A DNA stretch of 5,033 nucleotides from Firmicutes bacterium UBA7709 (GTDB lineage: Bacteria > Bacillota_A > Clostridia > Peptostreptococcales > Anaerovoracaceae). This document shows, in pieces, positions 1 through 5,032 of the stretch. The translations under genes were made by a program, and so were the position numbers. Where the stretch lies: the NCBI GenBank assembly GCA_002482405.1, contig DLFX01000013.1, positions 1 to 5,033 of the forward strand, in the 5' to 3' direction. The notes beneath the pieces were generated by a model, which was not told the DNA's origin, ran no database searches, and saw nothing but the letters and a program-made list of their open reading frames with translations. Numbering within the stretch: the stretch's first letter is position 1; the number at the start of each line of letters is the position of its first letter.

Positions 1-597
1 AGCCGCCGCATCCCCTATTCCTATGAACTGAGCTCCCGCCTTTATCTGCTCCCGGGCGAATAAAACGGCCTGCTCCAGGCATATTTCAACCAGCTCTTTA
101 ATGAATTCGGGCTCTTTGCGCAGATCCATCATGAGATCGTACATTCCCCTGAGATCGTTCGCCTCTGCAAAGGCCCCCTCGACCCAACCGAGGATCGGAA
201 ATTCGCCGCCGCAGGTCTCTTTATACAGGGACACCGCTTTCAGCCTGTCATTCATCCTCTCCGAACAGGACGGGTCCACGGGCTTGAGCTTTTTCAAATC
301 CCCGGGTCCCTTCACGAGATAATCCGTGCACCGCGGCACGTCGTCTTCGAGGACCTCAACATTGCCTCCCAGTCCGGAAGTTTCGCGGAAAGGGTCGGAA
401 ATAGCGCTTACCATATCAATACCAAAATCCTGGCAGCACCTGATATTTCCTTCCACGAGGTATCGGTAGTCCGTACAGTATTTTCCATATGGAATGTTGA
501 TATGTCTGGCCGCAAATTGCATGATGATGCTGAGATTCGGAATCTTGTCCACCGGCTCCCGCCTCAATCTGCGCTCGACTCTTTCGATGCTGTTCAT
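1..597 (-). CDS. UroD/MtaA-family protein, N-terminal part (cut by window edge)
   Basis: The frame stays open for 199 codons from the ATG at 597 to base 1, so the C-terminal part (typically another 130-180 residues) lies outside the window. The N-terminus has the family opening: an Arg-rich helix then 'REPVDKIP' at residues 13-20, like the 'GEPVDRVP' of uroporphyrinogen-decarboxylase-fold proteins. It ends in 'FIGIGDAAA' (191-199), resembling the strand motif of MtaA/CmuA-type cobalamin methyltransferases. The RQAGRY motif that binds substrate in true heme-pathway UroD is absent; 'MQFAARH' (26-32) sits at the equivalent place. Real uroporphyrinogen decarboxylation is therefore unlikely. By family knowledge a cytoplasmic corrinoid- or methyl-transfer role is more probable, but the zinc ligands would lie in the missing part. 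The start is fixed by an AGGAGGG site 9 nt upstream. The gene follows the SleB-like gene on the same strand with a 70-nt gap. Family assignment is fairly secure; substrate is unknown. Confidence 0.85.
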   Translation of the reverse strand, partial: MNSIERVERRLRREPVDKIPNLSIIMQFAARHINIPYGKYCTDYRYLVEGNIRCCQDFGIDMVSAISDPFRETSGLGGNVEVLEDDVPRCTDYLVKGPGDLKKLKPVDPSCSERMNDRLKAVSLYKETCGGEFPILGWVEGAFAEANDLRGMYDLMMDLRKEPEFIKELVEICLEQAVLFAREQIKAGAQFIGIGDAAA

Positions 598-606
598 GGG
601 CGCTCA

Positions 607-613
607 CCCTCCT
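607..613 (-). promoter_or_regulatory. Ribosome binding site of the UroD-family gene
   Basis: On the minus strand this reads AGGAGGG, a near-perfect Shine-Dalgarno core, with 9 nt before the ATG at 597. It decides the start of the edge-truncated gene. Confidence 0.8.
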
Positions 614-621
614 CTGAACAG

Positions 622-650
622 ACTGTAACACAAAATCTTCCCTGTTTCAA
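622..650 (-). promoter_or_regulatory. Possible sigma-A promoter for the UroD-family gene
   Basis: The minus strand shows TTGAAA (650-645), a 17-nt spacer and TACAGT (627-622), with TGT just before the -10 giving an extended -10 (TGN). The -35 matches 5 of 6 consensus bases and the -10 matches 4 of 6. The predicted transcript start would fall almost on the Shine-Dalgarno, leaving an unusually short leader of about 17-20 nt. The -35 also lies in the 3' hairpin region of the SleB-like gene. Plausible but unproven; the gene could instead be read through from upstream. Confidence 0.3.
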
Positions 651-663
651 TATTTTCAACAGG
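641..663 (-). terminator. Weak hairpin after the SleB-like gene, possible leaky terminator
   Basis: Starting 4 nt past the stop codon, the minus strand has CCTGTT, an 11-nt loop and AACAGG, followed by GAAGATTTTGTGTT. The 6-bp stem is short, the loop is large and the T-run is interrupted and displaced. At best this is a weak or partial terminator. It overlaps the candidate promoter of the next gene. Confidence 0.3.
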
Positions 664-667
664 CCCG

Positions 668-1588
668 TTACATCGCAAATATCATATGCCCGATCTGGGT
701 GGACACCGGCTTGGCCAGGATCCATTCATTCGTGCACGTGTCGTCGTAATAAAACTGTGAGCCGCCGGTGGGATCGACGCCGTTTAAAGCCTCCTTTGCC
801 GCCTTGACGGCCTCGGCCTGAGCCGGCTTATCGATCCAGCCGTTTACCACCGGAGTAAACTGGTAGTAGCCGCCGATCTTCTGATAGATGACGGATTTGA
901 TCGTGTCCGGCCAGACGCCGCTCTGCACTCTGTTCAGGACGACGGCGCCTATGGCAACCTGGGCTTCATATGGCTCGCCCTGTGCCTCCGCGGTGATCAG
1001 CCTTGCAAGCAAGTCCAAATCATCCGAAGTGATATCCGGTTTTTCGGCGGCGGATTCGGCGGTCATTTCAGGAGCCTCCTCTTTGTCCGGTGTCATCGCC
1101 TGAGCGGAGGGAGTGACCGTTTTGTCCGGCGTCATCGTCTGAGCGGGTGGCGTGACCGTCTCCGCCTGCACGTCTGTCGTTTCAGTCCGAAAGATCTCTG
1201 GCTGATCTGTCTGCGGATCCGCTGCCTGAGAATTTTTTGTCTGTCCGGTCTGGGAATCCTTTGATCGGTCGGCTTGGGAATCCGCCGGCCCCTTGCCGGC
1301 CTGGCTATCTCCCGCCTTTCGTTCACGATCTATGTATCTGCTTGCGCTCTGCCCTCTCGACGTGGCAGTTTGATTATCATTCTCCGGTACCGGCTCCGAA
1401 ACCGACTGCTCTTCGCCGCCTTCCGGCTGCTGATCCTGCGCTTCCTCCAGATAGGAAACATCCTCGTTGGAGGCGATATTGCGCCCCGCTGAAAACGGCA
1501 TCATTAAGTTATAAATCAAAAACAATGCGGTTCCGAACAATAGAAATAGAATAAATAAGAGAGGCTTACCTCTTGTCTGTCGCTTCAT
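668..1588 (-). CDS. Membrane-anchored SleB-like cell-wall hydrolase
   Basis: This 306-residue protein has three parts. An N-terminal basic segment is followed by one hydrophobic helix (about residues 9-28), giving a signal anchor. A long, low-complexity Asp/Gln/Ser/Thr/Pro/Glu-rich linker (about 33-185) follows. A C-terminal SleB/CwlJ-type (Hydrolase_2) domain covers about 187-306. Domain hallmarks are 'AEAQGEPYEAQ' at 200-210 with the probable catalytic Glu201, 'GAVVLNRV' at 214-221, 'YYQFTPV' at 241-247 and 'IGHMIFAM' at the end. The family cleaves peptidoglycan glycan strands as a lytic transglycosylase and includes spore cortex-lytic SleB. Here the usual N-terminal peptidoglycan-binding domain is absent and the linker takes its place. 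A vegetative wall-remodelling or a sporulation role are both possible. The linker holds two repeat sets, annotated separately. An upstream TTG at 1615 is in frame, but the ATG at 1588 has AGGAGGG 5 nt upstream and is preferred. The gene lies 164 nt downstream of nagB. Confidence 0.88.
   Translation of the reverse strand: MKRQTRGKPLLFILFLLFGTALFLIYNLMMPFSAGRNIASNEDVSYLEEAQDQQPEGGEEQSVSEPVPENDNQTATSRGQSASRYIDRERKAGDSQAGKGPADSQADRSKDSQTGQTKNSQAADPQTDQPEIFRTETTDVQAETVTPPAQTMTPDKTVTPSAQAMTPDKEEAPEMTAESAAEKPDITSDDLDLLARLITAEAQGEPYEAQVAIGAVVLNRVQSGVWPDTIKSVIYQKIGGYYQFTPVVNGWIDKPAQAEAVKAAKEALNGVDPTGGSQFYYDDTCTNEWILAKPVSTQIGHMIFAM
1082..1159 (-). repeat. Two 39-bp in-frame tandem units in the hydrolase linker
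   Basis: Units 1082-1120 and 1121-1159 match at 34 of 39 bases. They encode 'TVTPPAQTMTPDK' and 'TVTPSAQAMTPDK' (residues 144-169). The 39-bp length keeps the frame, so gain or loss of a unit would only change linker length. Confidence 0.9.
1226..1312 (-). repeat. Degenerate DSQ/NSQ repeat in the hydrolase linker
   Basis: Residues 93-121 carry (D/N)SQ at 94, 103, 111 and 119, a period of 8-9 residues. Part of it is visible as DNA repeats, for example the duplicated 'GGGAATCC' stretches on the plus strand near 1252 and 1276. This is likely an old, decayed repeat expansion. Confidence 0.6.
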
Positions 1589-1593
1589 GTCGT

Positions 1594-1600
1594 CCCTCCT
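1594..1600 (-). promoter_or_regulatory. Ribosome binding site fixing the SleB-like start
   Basis: The minus strand reads AGGAGGG with 5 nt before the ATG at 1588. It lies inside the longer frame that begins with TTG at 1615, and that TTG has no Shine-Dalgarno of its own. The shorter start is therefore chosen. Confidence 0.8.
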
Positions 1601-1629
1601 CTTGCATCCTGGCAATTGACGGTTATCTC

Positions 1630-1666
1630 TATTTTAATATGATACATGAGCACAATCCATTGGTAA
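1630..1666 (-). promoter_or_regulatory. Possible AT-rich promoter region of the SleB-like gene
   Basis: Two overlapping weak readings exist on the minus strand. One is TTACCA (1666-1661), 16 nt, TATCAT (1644-1639). The other is TGGATT, 17 nt, TAAAAT (1636-1631). Neither is a strong sigma-A promoter. A sporulation sigma factor is conceivable for a SleB-type gene, but I cannot match a consensus convincingly. Read-through from nagB is also possible because no convincing terminator separates the genes. Confidence 0.25.
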
Positions 1667-1752
1667 GTCTATGAAAACAAGGTAATATTTACTTTTCTCT
1701 GTTCCGTTTTCGGAGTTGTACAGTCAGCGCCGCCCCCGCCGTATTTGCCGAA

Positions 1753-2472
1753 TCAGCCCAGGGCCTCTTCATCCGCGACGACAATGAGGCGCGGGTGCAT
1801 TTGCAGAACCGAACCCGGCACCTCAGGGGTAACCGGCCCGTAGAGCACCTTATGTAAAATGTCCGCCTTTCTTGCCCCGCTGGCGCAGAGCACGATGGCC
1901 CTGGCCTGCATGATGGCCTTGATCCCCATGGTGATGGCTTGCTTTGGAACGTCGTCCCTGCTGGGAAAATATCTGGCGTTGACGTCGATGGTATTCTCCC
2001 TCAGGCGGACGCAGTGGGTCATCTGCTCAAAGGCTTCATCCGGTTCATTGAAACCGATATGCCCGTTCTCGCCGACGCCTAAAAGCTGCATGTCGATTCC
2101 TCCCAGCTTTTCGATGAGCCGGTCGTAGCGGGCACATTCCTCTTCTATGTTTTCCGCAAGCCCATTGGGCAGGTGGCAGTTCTTCTCTTTAATATTGATA
2201 TGACGGAACAGGTGTTGATTCATAAAATACCGGTAGCTTCTTTCACTGCTGCCGTCAAGACCCACATATTCGTCGAGGTTCACCGTCGATACCCCGGAGA
2301 AATCGATGTCCCCCTTTTTATACCATTCCGCCAGCTGCTCATAAATCCCCTCGGGAGTGTTGCCCGTGGCCAGTCCCAGCACGGAATTTTCCTTCAGAAT
2401 CACCTGCGCCGATAAAATATTTGCCGCCTTGCGGCTCATATCCTTATAATCCTTTGCCCGTATCAGTTTCAT
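1753..2472 (-). CDS. nagB: Glucosamine-6-phosphate deaminase NagB
   Basis: This cytoplasmic enzyme converts glucosamine 6-phosphate to fructose 6-phosphate and ammonia, the last step of amino-sugar catabolism into glycolysis. The 239-residue protein is full length (Bacillus-type NagB is about 240). Motifs in order are the phosphate loop 'GLATGNTPEGIY' (33-44), 'VNLDEYVGL' (64-72) with catalytic Asp67, and 'GVGENGHIGFNEP' (132-144) with His138 and Glu143. Asn136 sits where the E. coli enzyme has Asp141; as I recall, an Asn there is common in Gram-positive NagB. The C-terminal allosteric extension of the 266-residue E. coli enzyme is absent, so simple GlcNAc6P activation is not expected. The ATG has GAGGA 5 nt upstream and a strong promoter further up. 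No nagA is adjacent, so the deacetylase must be elsewhere if present. The gene is divergent from the ftsH-like gene. Confidence 0.97.
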   Translation of the reverse strand: MKLIRAKDYKDMSRKAANILSAQVILKENSVLGLATGNTPEGIYEQLAEWYKKGDIDFSGVSTVNLDEYVGLDGSSERSYRYFMNQHLFRHINIKEKNCHLPNGLAENIEEECARYDRLIEKLGGIDMQLLGVGENGHIGFNEPDEAFEQMTHCVRLRENTIDVNARYFPSRDDVPKQAITMGIKAIMQARAIVLCASGARKADILHKVLYGPVTPEVPGSVLQMHPRLIVVADEEALG

Positions 2473-2526
2473 GTATTTCCTCGCCTCATTTCAATAAGTA
2501 GAATTCGTTATCGCCAGTTAAGTACT

Positions 2527-2555
2527 ATGATATGTGCGGCACACCTCGCTGTCAA
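2527..2555 (-). promoter_or_regulatory. Strong sigma-A promoter of nagB
   Basis: The minus strand shows a perfect -35 TTGACA (2555-2550), a 17-nt spacer and -10 TATCAT (2532-2527; 5 of 6). Transcription should begin near 2520, giving a leader of about 48 nt before the nagB ATG. This is the best promoter in the window by consensus. Confidence 0.75.
2533..2543. promoter_or_regulatory. Palindrome inside the nagB promoter spacer, candidate operator
   Basis: TGTGC-C-GCACA (minus strand) is an 11-bp perfect inverted repeat lying directly against the -10 box. A repressor bound here would block RNA polymerase. nagB genes are commonly repressed by GntR-type regulators, but this sequence is not one I recognise as a known NagR site. 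Short palindromes also occur by chance. Confidence 0.3.
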
Positions 2556-2615
2556 GAGCATAAAGCGGACGTAAAATGAATCGTTTCGGATTTTTGATAA
2601 AAAAAATTTCCATAA

Positions 2616-2644
2616 TTGAAAATTTTCTGCGTATACGTTAGAAT
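2616..2644 (+). promoter_or_regulatory. Sigma-A promoter of the ftsH-like gene
   Basis: TTGAAA (2616-2621; 5 of 6), a 17-nt spacer and TAGAAT (2639-2644; 5 of 6). It is preceded by an A/T-tract (2591-2609) that could act as an UP element. Transcription should start near 2651, leaving a leader of about 75 nt before the preferred ATG at 2726. Two palindromes overlap it: GAAAATTTTC (2618-2627) over the -35 edge and CGTATACG (2630-2637) in the spacer. Either could be a regulator site, or chance in AT-rich DNA. Confidence 0.65.
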
Positions 2645-2704
2645 ACTAAATTTAAAATTGCAAAAAATAAAGCTGCCGATGGGTAAATTATCTCAAATTC
2701 AATG

Positions 2705-2713
2705 AAGGGAGGT
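2705..2713 (+). promoter_or_regulatory. Ribosome binding site deciding the ftsH-like start
   Basis: AAGGGAGGT lies just inside the longest possible frame, which starts with ATG at 2702 and has no Shine-Dalgarno ahead of it. The site is 12 nt before the next in-frame ATG at 2726, a little long but workable. The start at 2726 also puts a classical signal-peptide-like N-terminus at residue 1. Confidence 0.65.
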
Positions 2714-2725
2714 TCTGCAAAATAT

Positions 2726-4819
2726 ATGTCAGCCAGGTTTCATTTCTGCAGAAAAATACTTGCGTGCGCTTTTGCGCTTTTCTTGTCGACAGCGGCGCTG
2801 ACGGTCCCCGCAGCGGCAGCAGATCGTCTGCCCCCGGAGGTTATGGGCTCCATGCAGGAAGGCTCTGATACCTCGCCGTTCTTCCACGGAAAAATGTATC
2901 CCTATTTCATGCTGAATACGGGCGATGAATCCGCTTCTAAGGACAGTGACAAGGCCGCCGGTTCGGGCGGAAACGGCGCGGCTGCCGACCAGAGCGGAGA
3001 CAGCATGGCTGTCGACCAAAACGGAGGCGGCATGGCTGCCGACCAGAGCGGAGACGGCACGGCCACTGATGCCGCCATCAATTACAATGGCCTGGGCTTC
3101 AGCATAATGGATACCTCTCTCATGTCAAAATATATCGATATCGAAAAAATTACGGAAAAACAGTTCTTTGAACTGAATTTCAACATGCAGATCGCCTCTG
3201 TGGCCTTGACCACCGACAAGGAACTGCTGCTGAGAACGACCGATAACAAGTATTGCACGATCCCGATGTCCGATGATTATATCAGGGCACTGGAATTGAC
3301 GGGGCTGGTAGAAAAGGGCGTCAGCCAAAGAATCGCGGTGCAGGAGAACAATGACAATAAGTCGAGCTATTTCGGCACTTTCATCTTTGTCTCGATGATG
3401 ATTTCTTTTGTCCTCTTTCTCTTCTGGTTCTACAGGATCAGTAAAAAGGCCGCGGAGCCGGACAAAATTACCGTCGGCGCAAAGGAAAAGGGAAAGAATG
3501 CCTCTGCAGAGCCGGAAAAGAAAGTAACCTTCAACGAGGTTCAGGGAATCGACGAGCTGAAACCGGATTTGTTTCGTCTCGTGGATTCTCTGAAGCACCC
3601 CGCTAAATATAAGAGGCTGGGCGCAAGACCGACGAAAGGCCTGATCCTCTACGGTCCTCCCGGCACAGGCAAGACCCTTATCGCAAAGGCGATATCGGGG
3701 GAGGCCGACGTTCCGTTTTTCTCTGCTTCGGGCAGTGATTTCATTGAAAAATATGTGGGCGTAGGCGCGTCAAGGATTCGGGATCTATTCACCAAGGCGA
3801 GGAAAGCCTCCCCGTGCATCGTGTTCATAGACGAGCTCGACGCCATCGGCGGCAGCAGAGGCGAAAGCAATAACAGCGAACGAGACCAGACCATAAACGC
3901 TTTGCTGACCGAGCTGGACGGCTTTGCCGCCTCAGAGGGGATCCTCACGATCTGCGCCACCAACAGGCTGGATATACTGGATTCGGCTTTGACGAGGCCC
4001 GGCAGATTCGATCTGAAAATCGCGGTGAACCTCCCGGATAAACGAGCGAGATATCAGATCCTGAAGCTGCACAGCACCGGCAAAAGGCTGGCCGACGAAG
4101 TGAAAATAGAAGCGCTGGCCAAAAAGACCAACGGGTTTTCCGGGGCGGAGCTGGAAAATCTGCTGAATGAGGCCGCTTTAATCGCGGCGACAGCCGATAA
4201 GGAGTGGATCACAAACGAGGATATAGAGGACGCCTTCTTTAAAATCATCATGAACGGCCATAAAAAAGAACGGGTCGAAAGCGATGAATACGCGAGGCTT
4301 GTGGCGTATCACGAATCCGGCCATACTTTGGCGACAAAGCTTCTGACCAACGACGGAGTCCCTACCGTCACCATTATTCAGAGCACATCGGGGGCCGGAG
4401 GGGTCACCTTCCGGGCGCCGGAAGACGTGCCGCTGAAGAGTAAAAAATACCTGAGAAGCCTTGTAAAAGTCATGTATGCGGGGCGTGCGGCGGAAGAGAT
4501 CCTCCTTGCCAGCGACGATGATATTACCACCGGCGCTTCCGAGGATATCAGGCAGGCGACGGAAATCATCAAACAGTATATCGCCATCTACGGGATGGGG
4601 AGTCAGGGCATGATCGATCTGACGCAGCTGACCAATCAGTTCAACATGATCGAAGAAGCCTCCAATATGGCCACCGAGCTGTACAAGGAAACTCTGGATC
4701 TTCTGACGATGAACAGGATTAAGCTGGACCGGCTCGCGGCGGCTCTCCTGGAAAAGGAAACGCTGGAGGAGGCGGAAATTGACGATCTGATCGGAGAAAA
4801 ACAGATCCATACCGCATAA
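2726..4819 (+). CDS. ftsH: Divergent FtsH-family AAA+ zinc metalloprotease
   Basis: This 697-residue membrane protease should unfold and degrade membrane and cytosolic proteins using ATP as a hexamer. Residues 1-32 form a basic, hydrophobic N-terminus ending in a run of Ala before Asp33, which could be a cleavable signal peptide or the first membrane helix. An extracytoplasmic region (33-214) includes an Asp/Gly/Gln-rich repeat linker (about 66-117) and an FtsH-type outer domain (about 118-205). A strong membrane helix spans 215-236. The cytoplasmic AAA+ module has Walker A 'GPPGTGKT' (310-317), pore motif 'YVG' (343-345), Walker B 'CIVFIDE' (364-370) and arginine fingers in 'TRPGRFD' (Arg424, Arg427). 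The protease domain has the zinc motif 'HESGH' (529-533), 'AGRAAEE' (585-591) and the third ligand Asp607 in 'TTGASED'. All catalytic residues are present. Departures from usual FtsH are TNRLD for TNRPD, GRFDL for GRFDR and YVG for FVG. With no tilS or hpt nearby, it is probably an accessory paralogue. An upstream ATG at 2702 would add 8 residues. Confidence 0.92.
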   Translation: MSARFHFCRKILACAFALFLSTAALTVPAAAADRLPPEVMGSMQEGSDTSPFFHGKMYPYFMLNTGDESASKDSDKAAGSGGNGAAADQSGDSMAVDQNGGGMAADQSGDGTATDAAINYNGLGFSIMDTSLMSKYIDIEKITEKQFFELNFNMQIASVALTTDKELLLRTTDNKYCTIPMSDDYIRALELTGLVEKGVSQRIAVQENNDNKSSYFGTFIFVSMMISFVLFLFWFYRISKKAAEPDKITVGAKEKGKNASAEPEKKVTFNEVQGIDELKPDLFRLVDSLKHPAKYKRLGARPTKGLILYGPPGTGKTLIAKAISGEADVPFFSASGSDFIEKYVGVGASRIRDLFTKARKASPCIVFIDELDAIGGSRGESNNSERDQTINALLTELDGFAASEGILTICATNRLDILDSALTRPGRFDLKIAVNLPDKRARYQILKLHSTGKRLADEVKIEALAKKTNGFSGAELENLLNEAALIAATADKEWITNEDIEDAFFKIIMNGHKKERVESDEYARLVAYHESGHTLATKLLTNDGVPTVTIIQSTSGAGGVTFRAPEDVPLKSKKYLRSLVKVMYAGRAAEEILLASDDDITTGASEDIRQATEIIKQYIAIYGMGSQGMIDLTQLTNQFNMIEEASNMATELYKETLDLLTMNRIKLDRLAAALLEKETLEEAEIDDLIGEKQIHTA
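2981..3061 (+). repeat. Three 27-bp in-frame tandem units in the FtsH-like outer linker
   Basis: Units 2981-3007, 3008-3034 and 3035-3061 encode 'AADQSGDSM', 'AVDQNGGGM' and 'AADQSGDGT' (residues 86-112). Units 1 and 3 match at 25 of 27 bases; units 1 and 2 match at 22 of 27. The unit length is a multiple of three, so copy-number change would alter only the spacer between the N-terminal segment and the folded outer domain. Confidence 0.92.
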
Positions 4820-4824
4820 TATAA

Positions 4825-4871
4825 ATTGGATCCGAAGGGTCATCGCTTCCCGATGACCCTTCGGATCCAAT
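4825..4871. terminator. Long perfect hairpin between convergent genes, probable bidirectional terminator
   Basis: The arms 4825-4845 and 4851-4871 are exact reverse complements over 21 bp, with a 5-nt loop (CTTCC). The hairpin begins 5 nt after the ftsH-like stop and ends 8 nt before the convergent gene's stop, as expected for a shared terminator. The plus-strand tail is TACTTCAAG and the minus-strand tail is TTATATTATG after the AT base of the stem, so neither has a true T-run. The stem has AT-rich ends and a GC-rich middle. It could also stabilise mRNA 3' ends. Confidence 0.7.
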
Positions 4872-4879
4872 ACTTCAAG

Positions 4880-5032
4880 TTAATTTGTCTGAGGTTTTTC
4901 TGCAGAGTCAATCTTCTTATACATGCTTGCAAAGATTACTGCTATAATTGCACAGGCGATGCCGGCTATCAGCACAATATTCATAAATGTACCAAAAATA
5001 TCCGCGCGTCCGTAAAAATCTGCATAGTATTG
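4880..5032 (-). CDS. C-terminal end of an integral membrane protein, possibly a transporter (cut by window edge)
   Basis: A minus-strand frame enters from the right edge and runs 50 codons to a TAA at 4882-4880. The visible part is a short polar stretch ('QYYADFYGRADIFG'), one strongly hydrophobic helix (about residues 15-37 of the fragment) and a polar, Lys-containing tail ending 'EKPQTN'. A final helix followed by a short cytoplasmic tail is typical of multi-pass transporters such as MFS or POT families, but the fragment is too short to name a family. Coding is supported by an uninterrupted frame, clean transmembrane-like composition, and a stop placed right beside the long hairpin. No start is visible. 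It is convergent with the ftsH-like gene. Confidence 0.65.
   Translation of the reverse strand, partial: QYYADFYGRADIFGTFMNIVLIAGIACAIIAVIFASMYKKIDSAEKPQTN

Noticed and set aside
1284..1300. GCCGGC-CCCTT-GCCGGC inverted repeat
   Set aside because: It sits inside the coding linker of the hydrolase and follows from Gly/Pro/Ala codons in repetitive sequence; no sign of a regulatory role.
1589..1615. TTG at 1615 as start of the SleB-like gene
   Set aside because: It would translate the Shine-Dalgarno (AGGAGGG) itself; the ATG at 1588 has ideal spacing from that site.
1699..1723. Small hairpin downstream of nagB (TCCG-TTTT-CGGA with outer CTGT/ACAG)
   Set aside because: The stem is only 4 bp with a 5-nt bulge before the outer pairs, and no T-run follows in the nagB direction, so I do not call it a terminator.
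2651..2701. Riboswitch in the ftsH-like leader (GCTGCCGATGGG resembles part of a c-di-GMP-I motif)
   Set aside because: The leader is only about 75 nt and lacks the paired stems and conserved core of that class; the similarity is limited to a few bases.
3125..3598. A 157-codon minus-strand open frame opposite the outer domain and membrane helix of the ftsH-like gene
   Set aside because: The plus-strand product explains this DNA fully; the antisense product shows no family features.
4178..4870. A 230-codon open frame on the minus strand opposite the ftsH-like gene
   Set aside because: It lies over the well-supported AAA+/protease coding sequence, has no recognisable domain, and its start region runs through the terminator hairpin. 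It is an antisense shadow of GC-biased codon use.
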